Positions 40,192 through 48,621 of a DNA stretch of 64,000 bases are shown here, piece after piece. This DNA comes from Streptococcus devriesei DSM 19639 (GTDB taxonomy: Bacteria > Bacillota > Bacilli > Lactobacillales > Streptococcaceae). The stretch spans positions 1 through 64,000 of the forward strand of contig NZ_AUIN01000020.1 of NCBI RefSeq assembly GCF_000423725.1. Direction: 5' to 3'. The translations under genes and the position numbers were made by a program. A model generated the notes under the pieces. That model worked only from the letters and a program-made list of their open reading frames with translations, made no database searches and had not been told where the DNA came from. Numbering within the stretch: position 1 is the stretch's first letter; each line of letters opens with the position of its first letter.

Positions 40192-40242
40192 ATTTTACCA
40201 AAAAAAGGCCGTTTTTTCAATATATTTTTGCAAACGTTTGCC
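40192..40242 (-). promoter_or_regulatory. yqgQ-glk promoter with cre-like palindrome
   Basis: On the minus strand TTGAAA (40215-40220) and TAAAAT (40192-40197) are 17 nt apart. Nine nt upstream of the -35 lies the perfect palindrome gcaaacgtttgc (40230-40241), which fits the cre core (aacgtt) with C instead of W at one flank. Confidence 0.6.
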
Positions 40243-40258
40243 TCTTTGCATAAGCAAA

Positions 40259-40282
40259 AACCTGAGACATAAATCTCAGGTT
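40259..40282. terminator. dpr terminator
   Basis: aacctgaga pairs with tctcaggtt around a 6-nt loop. A run of A on the left gives U residues on the minus strand after dpr; the right side has a T run for the other direction. Confidence 0.78.
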
Positions 40283-40327
40283 CTTTTTTGTGCGGGAATA
40301 GCTGTGCAACGCATTCAGATTATCGAC

Positions 40328-40861
40328 TTAAAGTCCCGGTGCTTGTCCCAGTTCAGCCTGCAGCATCCAGATTGTTTTTTGTGCTTCAGTTTGAGCAGCA
40401 GTAAAAATATCGTTAGAAACAGCGTCTCCTTCTTCATCGGTCACATCAAGACCCACTTGGTAAAGATTGGACAGATAGCTGTAAACTTCTACGAGCCGGC
40501 TCAAATGATCAGCCATTGATTTATCCCAGCTTCCTACTGTTTCTTCCAGCTTAGAATTTTCATCAAATTCCTTTAAAGTTGAAAACGGACTGCCGCCAAT
40601 GGTAATCAAGCGTTCGCTGATTTCATCCAGATGTCCGTTTAAGCCATCCATCAATTCGTCCATTTTAGGGTGAAGGTAAAGAAAACCAGCTCCGCGCATG
40701 TACCAGTGCACTTGATGAACAATAGAAGCTGCTTTTGACAAATCAGCTACCGCCTGATTGAGTACAGCCTTTGTTTTTTCCTTGCCTGATGGGTCTTTCT
40801 GTTCTACTTGATGTGTAATAGACGCATAGATGTTTTCCACGCGTGTGTCTGTTTTAGTCAT
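40328..40861 (-). CDS. dpr: Dps-like peroxide resistance protein Dpr
   Basis: 177 residues, a ferritin-like dodecamer that oxidises and stores iron to prevent hydroxyl-radical formation; it lets catalase-lacking streptococci survive oxygen. The inter-subunit ferroxidase site is in [37 protein letters not shown], with the typical spaced His, Asp and Glu. It has the usual Dpr length with an N-terminal extension. AAGGAGG precedes the ATG. The promoter carries a PerR box and perR is in this window. Confidence 0.96.
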   Translation of the reverse strand: MTKTDTRVENIYASITHQVEQKDPSGKEKTKAVLNQAVADLSKAASIVHQVHWYMRGAGFLYLHPKMDELMDGLNGHLDEISERLITIGGSPFSTLKEFDENSKLEETVGSWDKSMADHLSRLVEVYSYLSNLYQVGLDVTDEEGDAVSNDIFTAAQTEAQKTIWMLQAELGQAPGL

Positions 40862-40899
40862 AGTAAGTCCTCCTTGTAGCTTATTTCATTGACACCTCT

Positions 40900-40928
40900 A
40901 TTTTAGAACGATTCTAATTAAAAAACAA
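40900..40928 (-). promoter_or_regulatory. dpr promoter with PerR box
   Basis: On the minus strand TTGTTT (40923-40928) and TAAAAT (40900-40905) are 17 nt apart. The 15-nt site ttagaacgattctaa at 40903-40917 fits the PerR-box pattern ntanaannattntan and sits within the spacer and -10, so PerR binding would block polymerase until peroxide inactivates it. Confidence 0.85.
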
Positions 40929-40945
40929 CTATTTTGTTTCTTTTT

Positions 40946-40953
40946 GACGAATA
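40946..40953 (+). promoter_or_regulatory. Competence (ComX/SigX) box upstream of comC
   Basis: gacgaata after a run of five T differs from the streptococcal com-box tacgaata at one position. It ends only 8 nt before the comC start codon, so a transcript would begin at or next to the ATG. No Shine-Dalgarno is visible. Confidence 0.6.
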
Positions 40954-40961
40954 ATTTAGAT

Positions 40962-41621
40962 ATGAAACTCTTTTTATTTTTTAGCTTGGGCGCTTCACTA
41001 GGTTCTTTTTTGGGGCTGGTTTTTGACCGTTTCCCAGAAAAATCAATTGTCTCTCCCCGCAGCCACTGCAACAACTGTCAGAGATACTTGGCTGTGCGGG
41101 ATTTGATTCCTATCTTTTCACAAGTGTTCAACAAGAGCCGCTGCCGCTTTTGCGGCTGTGTGATTCCTTTGAGATATGCCCTGACAGAATTGCTCTACGG
41201 TCTTATCGTCCTAAGTTTTGGACTTCATCTAGTAACCTTTTCACAAGTATGTTTGCTTTTGATGGGAATTCTTCTGTCACTTTATGACCTAAAAGAGCAG
41301 ACCTACCCTTTTACCTTATGGTTAGGTTTTACTGTTTTGCTGCTGCTTTTCTATCCTTTAAATCTGATCAGCATCATCCTCTTTCTTTTCGGTATTTTTG
41401 CTGCCCTAAAAAATATCAATATTGGCAGCGGTGATTTCCTTTATCTGGCAACCCTGTCCTTATCACTTAGCTTTCAGGAAGTCGTCTGGCTGATTCAGCT
41501 TGCCAGTATAACAGGAATCGCTTACTGCTTTCTTTTTAAAAAACACCAAGAAAGCCTGCCTTTTGTTCCTTTTCTTTTTCTGGCTTACAGCTCTCTTATT
41601 TTGATGCCTCACGTCGTCTAG
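40962..41621 (+). CDS. comC: Prepilin peptidase of the competence pseudopilus (A24 family, ComC/CilC)
   Basis: 219 residues, a polytopic membrane aspartic protease that cleaves and methylates ComG-type prepilins for DNA uptake. The first helix GSFLGLVFDRFP is followed by the cytosolic zinc-type Cys36/39 and Cys61/64 (CxxC...CxxC). Catalytic aspartates are Asp109 in SLYDLKE and Asp158 in the GxGD motif GSGDFL. Complete and probably active. The ATG at 40962 is chosen by similarity of the first helix. The divergent gap with dpr is 100 nt. Confidence 0.9.
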   Translation: MKLFLFFSLGASLGSFLGLVFDRFPEKSIVSPRSHCNNCQRYLAVRDLIPIFSQVFNKSRCRFCGCVIPLRYALTELLYGLIVLSFGLHLVTFSQVCLLLMGILLSLYDLKEQTYPFTLWLGFTVLLLLFYPLNLISIILFLFGIFAALKNINIGSGDFLYLATLSLSLSFQEVVWLIQLASITGIAYCFLFKKHQESLPFVPFLFLAYSSLILMPHVV

Positions 41622-41643
41622 GTTTATGCTGTTTTAAAACCGT

Positions 41644-41705
41644 AAAAAGCAGCGAGGCACAGGCGCCTGTGCTTTTCTGTGACGCTTGTTTCGCTGCTTT
41701 TTTTC
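41644..41705. terminator. Terminator between comC and the flavoprotein gene
   Basis: aaaaagcagcga pairs with tcgctgcttttt as the outer stem, with an inner hairpin gcacag/ctgtgc. It serves both convergent genes. Confidence 0.82.
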
Positions 41706-41711
41706 TGTTAA

Positions 41712-43535
41712 TTAACTTTGCAGCAGGTGCTGCGCTGCTTTTCGGCCTTGATGCACAATGCCGGAAATCGCAGTGCCTGAGCCTGGATAGTAGCCTGCAA
41801 TCCAGCCGCCGGCATTCAAACCAGCTGCATACAGATGCGGGATAGCTTTATCAAACAGGTCTAAAACCTGACAGTCAACATTAATTTTGAGACCGCCGAT
41901 AGAGCCAAGATTGCTGGCAGAATTCTTATAGGCATAAAATGGAGCCTGCAGGGATTTCAGACCCGTACGACGTCCAAATGCCTGATCGACACCTGTTTTC
42001 ATTGCTTTATTCCATTCTTCGATCGTTTCAGCAAGACTGTCCTTAGGAACGTGAATCAGGTCTGCCAATTCTTCTGCTGAATCAGCCTTGATCACATGTC
42101 CGGCAGCAATGTCCTCTGCCAAACTTTCTGCTGTCCAGGCGCTGCCTGCTTCCTTGATTGAATTGCCATCAAAAATCATATAAGTAGGAGCCATAAACTG
42201 CTTTTCCTGCTGGAAAATAGCCCGGTATTGATAGGCATAAGTCGCATCCTCACAGACAAAACGTCTGCCCGCTCCATTGACAAAAATCAAAGGAATTGTT
42301 GGAATTTGGTTGTTGGTAGCATTGCCTGTCTTACCGCAAAAATCAATGCAGCCGCCCATACCAGTTACTGCTGCACCGGCAGAAAGTCCCATTAAAATAC
42401 CATCGCCGGTATTCGTTTTCGCTGTTAAAACCGTATTAAAAGCCAAATCGTTGAACTGCTGAGGATTGTAAGCCTTAGCCAAAGCAGGGTTATGATCAAC
42501 ACTGGCTGTTGCCAAAAGAACTCCCTTCTTTGCAGCGATCAGCTTTTTCTTTCCGTCAACAAGAGCAACAACACCATGGATTGTCTTGGTCTTTTGATCC
42601 TGAATCAAAGAGACTACTGTCGTATTATATTCTATCTCGGCACCGGCTTTGAGAGCTTCTTTAAAGAGTGCCTGAGTTAAAACGACACCGTCTCCGCCCT
42701 GACCACCATTTTCATAGACATGGATACGGTCCGCAAAAATGTCATCCTTGACATAAGGAATGTGGCTGTGTCCGTAGACAGAAGTCCACTTAATTCCCAT
42801 TTGACTGAGCCATTCGATATTTTTGGGTGCACCTTGAGCCAAATCCCTTACCAAATCAGCATCTATGACATTTTCACCCGCTTTAATCCACAATTCTGCA
42901 TGCTTTTCCGGAGTGTCTTCTTGATAAGATGTGAGAGCCTTTTGATAAGGCGTCCCTGCTGCCTGAACGACACCGCCGGAATAATTCGTTGTGCCGCCGG
43001 CAATACCGGCCTTCTCACAAATCAAGACAGATAAACCGCCTCGCGCTGCTTCAACCGCTCCCGACAGACCAGCACCGCCTGAACCGACAATCACCAAATC
43101 ATAGCTGGCATCGTATTCTGAAACCTGATCCAAAGGAGTGACAGGCTGAGCCGATGAGGTGTTTTTCACTTCCTGAATAACGGCCAGAGACGGACTGGTC
43201 ACAGCATCAACGTCCGGCTGAACGGCATAAGGATTGTCTGATTCGGGTGTTAGAGCTTCTTCCTGACTGATTTTTCCGGCATCAGCAGCCAAGGCTTTTT
43301 GGACAGCATTTTTAAAAGCAAGGCTTGAAAAAGTTGCACCGGATACAGCATCAACATCGGCGCTTCCTTGTGCAAGCATGGCCTTCTTCATTTGAGCAAT
43401 TCCCAGATCTCCAACCAAAGCCTTGCTGCTGTGTTCACTGTCTAAAGACTTAATTTTGCCATCTTCCAGACCAACAGTTACCTTTAATGGCCCATGAAAT
43501 CCCAGAGCTGCGCCCTTAACTGTTTTTTCTACCAT
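41712..43535 (-). CDS. FMN-binding/FAD-dependent flavoprotein reductase (fumarate/urocanate reductase-like)
   Basis: 607 residues. An N-terminal FMN-binding domain (about 1-85) ends in DAVSGATFSS, the flavinylation motif in which Thr68 would carry FMN attached by ApbE. A FAD domain begins at about 147 (YDLVIVGSGGAGLSGAVEAARGG) and contains catalytic-domain motifs such as WLSQMGIKWTS, NGGQGGDGVVLTQAL and the C-terminal YAAGLNAGGWIAGYYPGSGTAISG. There is no signal peptide or heme site, so it is a cytosolic, cytochrome-free reductase. The acceptor is undetermined: fumarate, urocanate or an acrylate. An ApbE gene is not in this window. A cre-like site lies in its leader. Confidence 0.85.
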   Translation of the reverse strand: MVEKTVKGAALGFHGPLKVTVGLEDGKIKSLDSEHSSKALVGDLGIAQMKKAMLAQGSADVDAVSGATFSSLAFKNAVQKALAADAGKISQEEALTPESDNPYAVQPDVDAVTSPSLAVIQEVKNTSSAQPVTPLDQVSEYDASYDLVIVGSGGAGLSGAVEAARGGLSVLICEKAGIAGGTTNYSGGVVQAAGTPYQKALTSYQEDTPEKHAELWIKAGENVIDADLVRDLAQGAPKNIEWLSQMGIKWTSVYGHSHIPYVKDDIFADRIHVYENGGQGGDGVVLTQALFKEALKAGAEIEYNTTVVSLIQDQKTKTIHGVVALVDGKKKLIAAKKGVLLATASVDHNPALAKAYNPQQFNDLAFNTVLTAKTNTGDGILMGLSAGAAVTGMGGCIDFCGKTGNATNNQIPTIPLIFVNGAGRRFVCEDATYAYQYRAIFQQEKQFMAPTYMIFDGNSIKEAGSAWTAESLAEDIAAGHVIKADSAEELADLIHVPKDSLAETIEEWNKAMKTGVDQAFGRRTGLKSLQAPFYAYKNSASNLGSIGGLKINVDCQVLDLFDKAIPHLYAAGLNAGGWIAGYYPGSGTAISGIVHQGRKAAQHLLQS

Positions 43536-43561
43536 GTTTTTGACTTCCTTTCTAAATAAAG

Positions 43562-43586
43562 ATTAAACGCTTTCATCTTTATTATA
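43562..43586 (-). promoter_or_regulatory. Flavoprotein gene -10 with downstream cre-like site
   Basis: On the minus strand TATAAT is at 43581-43586. Just downstream, rc of 43562-43575 reads tgaaagcgtttaat, matching the cre consensus except for one conserved C. CcpA bound there would act as a roadblock. The -35 is poor. Confidence 0.55.
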
Positions 43587-43655
43587 CGCCTTCTAACCTT
43601 TTTTAGCTGAGAAAAAGATGACAAATTTCTTATTTTATTAAAAATCAAAGGACAC

Positions 43656-43713
43656 AAAAAAGCGGAAATGAAGCATCATTTTGACCGCATCAATAATACT
43701 CTTTCCGCTTTTT
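43656..43713 (-). terminator. trp operon terminator
   Basis: aaaaaagcggaaa pairs with tttccgcttttt around a long loop of about 33 nt. It starts 4 nt after the trpA stop on the minus strand. Confidence 0.75.
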
Positions 43714-43717
43714 ATTC

Positions 43718-44500
43718 TTATTTTTGATAATGACTGCCGAAACTGATAAAATCTGCTATTTCCTGCTTTTGCCCGTCATGAAGAGCCTTAACAATTTTGG
43801 AACCTACGATAACGCCGTCTGAAACCTTGTTAAAACGCTCAATATCAGCAAAACTGGAGACACCAAAACCTGTTAAGACAGGGATAGGAGAAAGACTGCT
43901 CAGCCGTTTTAAATGCTGATCCAAATCATCACGGTAGCTGCCTGTTTTACCAGTCACACCGTTGATGGCTACAGCATAGATAAAGCCTTGAGCATCTTCA
44001 ATCAACTCTTTTTGACGATCCAAACCTGTTGTCAGGCTAACGAGGGGTACTAAAGCAATGTCTGTGTTTTTAAGATAAGGTTTGATAACATCTTCCTGTT
44101 CATGCGGTAAATCAGGGACAATCAAGCCTTTAACCGAGGTCTTTTTTAGATCTTCCACAAAGCGTTCAACACCGTATTGAAAAACAGGGTTGAAGTAAGT
44201 CATAACGACAAGCGGAACCTCAGTCTTCTTTTCTTGAAGCTGGCTGATAATGGCCGATAGTGACACTCCCTTGGTTAAGCTGCGCTGACCGGCCAGCTCA
44301 ATGACAGGTCCGTCAGCTACAGGGTCGGACCAAGGGATACCGATTTCAATAGCTGATACTCCTTGCTCTTCCAGAAAAGCAATTGTCTCAAAAAGGCCGC
44401 CAAGACCTTTGGGGTGGTCGCCCGCCATGATATAAGGGATAAAAAGTCCCCTGCCTTTTTCTTTGATTGCTTGTAAATGTGCTGTTAATGTCTTTGTCAT
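43718..44500 (-). CDS. trpA: Tryptophan synthase alpha chain
   Basis: 260 residues from the ATG at 44500, with AAGGAAAG upstream. It cleaves indole-3-glycerol phosphate and passes indole to TrpB. The catalytic Glu is in [18 protein letters not shown] (GIPxSDPxADGPVI signature) and the catalytic Asp is in [11 protein letters not shown]. The longer frame upstream of 44500 is out-of-family and overlaps trpB. Last gene of trpEGDCFBA. Confidence 0.97.
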   Translation of the reverse strand: MTKTLTAHLQAIKEKGRGLFIPYIMAGDHPKGLGGLFETIAFLEEQGVSAIEIGIPWSDPVADGPVIELAGQRSLTKGVSLSAIISQLQEKKTEVPLVVMTYFNPVFQYGVERFVEDLKKTSVKGLIVPDLPHEQEDVIKPYLKNTDIALVPLVSLTTGLDRQKELIEDAQGFIYAVAINGVTGKTGSYRDDLDQHLKRLSSLSPIPVLTGFGVSSFADIERFNKVSDGVIVGSKIVKALHDGQKQEIADFISFGSHYQK

Positions 44501-44504
44501 GAGT

Positions 44505-45707
44505 TCACTTTCCTTCCTGCTCAAAACGTTCTTTGACCTGCATAACATCTTTATCTCCGCGTCCGGAAAGACAGATAATGATGGATTTATCCGGACCCAG
44601 ATCTTTGGCAACTTTTTGCGCCAATGCAATAGCATGGCTGGATTCAAGCGCCGGTATGATCCCTTCCAAACGAGACAGGAGCTTAAAAGCCTCCAACGCT
44701 TCATCATCGGTAATAGAATCATAGGTTGCCCGACCAATCTCGTTGAAGTAGGAATGTTCAGGACCTACACCTGGATAGTCAAGTCCGGCTGAAATGGAGA
44801 AAGCTTCCATAATCTGACCGTGTTCGTCCTGCAGAACATTCATAAGAGCACCGTGAAGAACTCCGGGACGCCCCTTGGCAAAGGTGGCTGCATGCTTGTC
44901 TGTATCAAGTCCAAGTCCGGAGGCTTCCGCTCCATACATAGCTACAGTTTCATCATTGACAAAAGGATAAAAGAGCCCGATCGCATTAGAGCCTCCGCCG
45001 ATACAGGCCAAAACAGCATCCGGCAGCTGCCCGCCAGAAATATCAGCATACTGACGTTTAGCCTCCTTGCCAATAACCGACTGGAAATCGCGAACGATTT
45101 CCGGGAAAGGAGCCGGTCCGAGAGCTGAACCCATGACATAATGAGTATCATCAATGTTTGCCACCCAAGAACGAAGCGCAGCATTGACCGCATCTTTAAG
45201 GACGCGTGAGCCGTCCGTCACGGAATGAACCTTGGCTCCAAGTAATTCCATTCGAAAAACATTGAGTGCCTGACGTTTGACATCTTCTTCTCCCATGTAG
45301 ATAGTGCATTCCATATCAAAGAGCGCAGCTGCCGTTGCAGTGGCAACACCGTGCTGACCTGCACCTGTTTCGGCAATAATTTTCTTCTTGCCCATGCGTT
45401 TAGCCAGCAGCACCTGACCGAGAGCATTGTTAATTTTATGGGCGCCGGTATGATTGAGATCTTCTCGTTTCAGATAAATTTTGGCGCCTCCGATATGGTC
45501 TGTTAAACGTTGGGCAAGATACAAGGGAGTTTCCCGGCCCACGTAATCTTTAAGAAGGGCCGATAGTTCTTTTTGAAAATCAGGATCAGCTTTGGCTTCA
45601 CGGTAGGCTTCGTCCAATTCAATAACCGCTGTCATCAGGGTTTCAGGAATGAACTGGCCTCCAAAATTTCCATAAAATCCTTTTTCATTTGGCTGATTAT
45701 AAGTCAT
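44505..45707 (-). CDS. trpB: Tryptophan synthase beta chain
   Basis: 400 residues, a PLP enzyme joining indole and serine. The PLP lysine is Lys91 in [31 protein letters not shown] binds the cofactor phosphate and the C-terminus has CLSGRGDKD. It overlaps trpF by 4 nt and ends 4 nt before trpA. Confidence 0.98.
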   Translation of the reverse strand: MTYNQPNEKGFYGNFGGQFIPETLMTAVIELDEAYREAKADPDFQKELSALLKDYVGRETPLYLAQRLTDHIGGAKIYLKREDLNHTGAHKINNALGQVLLAKRMGKKKIIAETGAGQHGVATATAAALFDMECTIYMGEEDVKRQALNVFRMELLGAKVHSVTDGSRVLKDAVNAALRSWVANIDDTHYVMGSALGPAPFPEIVRDFQSVIGKEAKRQYADISGGQLPDAVLACIGGGSNAIGLFYPFVNDETVAMYGAEASGLGLDTDKHAATFAKGRPGVLHGALMNVLQDEHGQIMEAFSISAGLDYPGVGPEHSYFNEIGRATYDSITDDEALEAFKLLSRLEGIIPALESSHAIALAQKVAKDLGPDKSIIICLSGRGDKDVMQVKERFEQEGK

Positions 45708-46285
45708 TTTTTCACACTTTCTATAAATTTTATAATCTTTCGGCTGTCTTTTTGACCAGCTGTTTCAACGCCGGACGATACATCAACAGCATAGGGAGAA
45801 AAACGATGGATGCACTCCTTGACATTGCCGGCATTTAAACCGCCTGCAATAAAGAAGGGCTGTTTAATGTGCTTATCCCTGAGCAGCTGCCAATCAAAAG
45901 TCTCACCGCTCCCTGCCACGGGAGCATCAAAGAGCAGATACTTGGCCTTGCTTGATAAAACAGAGCCCTCTTTGGTTACTTGAACCGCTCGAATCATAGG
46001 CACTGAAACACTGCTTATCAATTCCTCGTCAAAGTCGCCATGCACCTGTACTAAGTCCAGCGGAACTGTTTTGATGGCTTCTTCCAGCTCCTTTAAACTC
46101 GGACTGACAAAAACACCGACTTTTTTGACTGTCTCCGGAATATCTCCCGCTAATTTGTTAGCTGTCTCAAAGCTGATCTGACGCTTGCTGGGAGCAAAGA
46201 CAAAGCCGATGTAATCCGCACCGCTGCTGACTGCTGCAAGCACAGCGTCCCGACTGGATAAGCCGCAAATTTTAACTTTTGTCAC
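45704..46285 (-). CDS. trpF: Phosphoribosylanthranilate isomerase
   Basis: 193 residues, a TIM barrel. The catalytic Cys is in [12 protein letters not shown] near the N-terminus, the catalytic Asp in LLFDAPV, and the phosphate loop is [11 protein letters not shown]. Translation starts at GTG (46285), 8 nt after GGAGG inside the end of trpC; no ATG is suitably placed. It overlaps trpC by 14 nt. Confidence 0.94.
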   Translation of the reverse strand: MTKVKICGLSSRDAVLAAVSSGADYIGFVFAPSKRQISFETANKLAGDIPETVKKVGVFVSPSLKELEEAIKTVPLDLVQVHGDFDEELISSVSVPMIRAVQVTKEGSVLSSKAKYLLFDAPVAGSGETFDWQLLRDKHIKQPFFIAGGLNAGNVKECIHRFSPYAVDVSSGVETAGQKDSRKIIKFIESVKK

Positions 46286-47039
46286 TAGCCAGCTCCTCCA
46301 TCTTATCCGCAATACTGTCTGTCTGCATCAAGGCCGTCCCGACAAGAATGGCATTGAAATAGGGCGCAAGCAGCTCACTGTCTTGCCGGCTGAAGATACC
46401 AGACTCTGAAACATAGACTCGGTCATCCCGAAAATGAGCTGACAATTCCAGACTTGTGTTGATATCAACCTCAAAGGTGACCAAATTACGGTTATTCACT
46501 CCGATAATCTGAGCACCGATTTTGTGGGCAATTTCTAATTCGGGCAGGTTATGCGTTTCAACCAACACTTCCAAACCTAAACCGGCCGCAAAATCATAGA
46601 GTTCCTTGAGGCGCTTCTCCGGCAAAGCCGCAACAATCAGCAAAATCACTGTCGCACCGGCATTGCGGCTGCGGACGATTTGTTTTTCATCAATGATAAA
46701 ATCCTTGGCCAGCGTAGGAATAGATACCTTTTGCGAAATATCTCTTAAATAGTCAATATTACCTTTGAAAAAGACCTGATCTGTCAGGACAGAAATCATT
46801 GCGGCCCCAGCCGCTTCATAGGCTGCTGCCTGCTTGATAATATCCACATCAAGATTGATATCCCCCATGCTGGGGCTGGCCTTTTTGACTTCAGCAATAA
46901 TCTGCAGCTGATGAGCGTGTTCCTTTAAAAAATCAAACAGCCGAGAAGTTTTACGAAGAGGCTTTAGCTCAGGCATCGTCAGTTTTGCCACTTCCTCCTT
47001 TTTTTGTTTTAAAATGGTTGGTAGAAATTCTTTAGTCAA
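46272..47039 (-). CDS. trpC: Indole-3-glycerol phosphate synthase
   Basis: 255 residues. Family motifs include [47 protein letters not shown] and VYVSESGI. Translation most likely starts at TTG (47039), with AGGAGG just upstream; the frame upstream of it lies in trpD and is unlike the family. It overlaps trpD by 8 nt. Confidence 0.94.
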   Translation of the reverse strand: MTKEFLPTILKQKKEEVAKLTMPELKPLRKTSRLFDFLKEHAHQLQIIAEVKKASPSMGDINLDVDIIKQAAAYEAAGAAMISVLTDQVFFKGNIDYLRDISQKVSIPTLAKDFIIDEKQIVRSRNAGATVILLIVAALPEKRLKELYDFAAGLGLEVLVETHNLPELEIAHKIGAQIIGVNNRNLVTFEVDINTSLELSAHFRDDRVYVSESGIFSRQDSELLAPYFNAILVGTALMQTDSIADKMEELASDKS

Positions 47040-48039
47040 CTTGCGCCTCCTGTAATGCCTGCAGCTTAGCATAGGCTCGGCCTGATGCGATCACTTCCCG
47101 CGCCAGATTTATTCCTTCTGCCAGAGAATCTGCTTTGCCATTGGCAAAGAAACCAAGACCGGCATTAAGGATAGCTGTTTCGAGGTAGGGACTGGGTTCA
47201 TTTTTTAAAACACTGATAAGGATTCGAGCATTTTCCTGAGCATTACCGCCCCTAATGTCATTCAGACGGACCTCAGGCAAGCCCAATTCCTTAAAACTAA
47301 AGCTCCCCTGCGAAATTTCTCCCTTATCCAACAAGGTATAGTGGTTCACTCCGTACAGCGCAGCTTCATCCATATTGTCAGGCCCCGTGATAATAACAGC
47401 GCGTCTGCGGCCGAGAAGTTTTAAAACCTGTGCAAGATCCTGCTGCAAATCAGCCTGATAGAGCCCCATGAGCTGCGTCTCCAGATTCATAGGATGGGTC
47501 AAAGGACCGATAAGATTCATAATGGTCGGAATCCCCAAGGCCTGTCTGGCAGGAGAGATATAGCGCATAGCCGGATGCATCTTCTGTGCGAAGAGAAAAG
47601 CGATGCCTGTCTCATCCAAAACCTGAGCCAGCTTTTCAGGCGGCAGATCAACACTGATTCCTAAGGCCTCCAGCACATCAGCAGAGCCTGATTTTGAAGA
47701 AATAGAGCGGTTGCCGTGTTTAGCAAGACGGATACCGCCCCCCGCAAGAATAAAGCTGCAGGTCGTTGAAATATTAAAACTAAAAGATCTGTCACCGCCC
47801 GTGCCGCAGTTATCCATGACATGCCTTGTCTGGCTGGGAATAAAAACAGCATTTTCCTTGATCGCCTTGACCAAGCCCAAAATTTCCTCGGGTGTTTCAC
47901 CCTTGATTTTTAAAGCCATCAAAAATGCTGCAATCTGTGCTTCTGTCAGCTGGCCGTTTAAAATTTTTTCGGCAACGGCTGTCATCTGACTTTCTGATAA
48001 GTCAGTCTGAACAGCCAGTTTTTCAAAGATTTCTTTCAT
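47032..48039 (-). CDS. trpD: Anthranilate phosphoribosyltransferase
   Basis: 335 residues. The PRPP loop is [28 protein letters not shown], followed by [22 protein letters not shown] and the anthranilate-site segment [20 protein letters not shown]. It is a monofunctional TrpD, not fused to TrpG. It is 12 nt after trpG. Confidence 0.97.
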   Translation of the reverse strand: MKEIFEKLAVQTDLSESQMTAVAEKILNGQLTEAQIAAFLMALKIKGETPEEILGLVKAIKENAVFIPSQTRHVMDNCGTGGDRSFSFNISTTCSFILAGGGIRLAKHGNRSISSKSGSADVLEALGISVDLPPEKLAQVLDETGIAFLFAQKMHPAMRYISPARQALGIPTIMNLIGPLTHPMNLETQLMGLYQADLQQDLAQVLKLLGRRRAVIITGPDNMDEAALYGVNHYTLLDKGEISQGSFSFKELGLPEVRLNDIRGGNAQENARILISVLKNEPSPYLETAILNAGLGFFANGKADSLAEGINLAREVIASGRAYAKLQALQEAQVD

Positions 48040-48051
48040 TGTATATCCCTT

Positions 48052-48621
48052 CTAAATGGTTTCTGCTATCTTGACAAAATTCTCAATCATCTTCAGACCT
48101 TGGGGTGTTCCGATAGATTCCGGATGATACTGCAAACCGTAGATGGGCAGTGTTTTGTGCTGAATAGCCATAATTTCAGCATCGTCAGCAGTTCTGGCAA
48201 CAATCTCAAAATCACCGGGCAGCTCTTCTACCACGATCGAATGGTAGCGCATAATGTCAAGCCGACTTGGCAATCCATCAAAAATCGGACAAGGAGCTGT
48301 AAGAACCATCTGACTTTGCTTGCCGTGCATAACCTGATGAGCCAAGCCCAATCGGCCGCCAAAACTTTCAGCAATAGCCTGATGCCCTAAACAAATGCCT
48401 AAAATCGGTTTCTTTCCCGCAAAATCTTTAATCACATTTTCCATTTTACCGGCAGCGGCCGGCCAGCCGGGGCCCGGAGACAGGACTAGGGCATGCGCTT
48501 CATCAGCCATTTGATAAAGCTCTGCCGCATCATTTCTCAGGACTTTAACATAGGCAAACTGTCCTAAGTACTGGGCTAAGTTATAGGTGAAAGAGTCGTA
48601 ATTATCAACCAGTAAAATCAT
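48052..48621 (-). CDS. trpG: Anthranilate synthase glutamine amidotransferase subunit
   Basis: 189 residues, a class I amidotransferase supplying ammonia to TrpE. The nucleophile Cys77 is in LGICLGHQAI and the His/Glu pair is in LQYHPESIGTP. VLSPGPGWP forms the oxyanion region. In some Firmicutes this subunit is shared with folate synthesis (PabA). It overlaps trpE by 4 nt. Confidence 0.95.
   Translation of the reverse strand: MILLVDNYDSFTYNLAQYLGQFAYVKVLRNDAAELYQMADEAHALVLSPGPGWPAAAGKMENVIKDFAGKKPILGICLGHQAIAESFGGRLGLAHQVMHGKQSQMVLTAPCPIFDGLPSRLDIMRYHSIVVEELPGDFEIVARTADDAEIMAIQHKTLPIYGLQYHPESIGTPQGLKMIENFVKIAETI

Noticed and set aside
44501-44737. Longer trpA start
   Set aside because: The extra region lies in trpB in another frame and is unlike TrpA.
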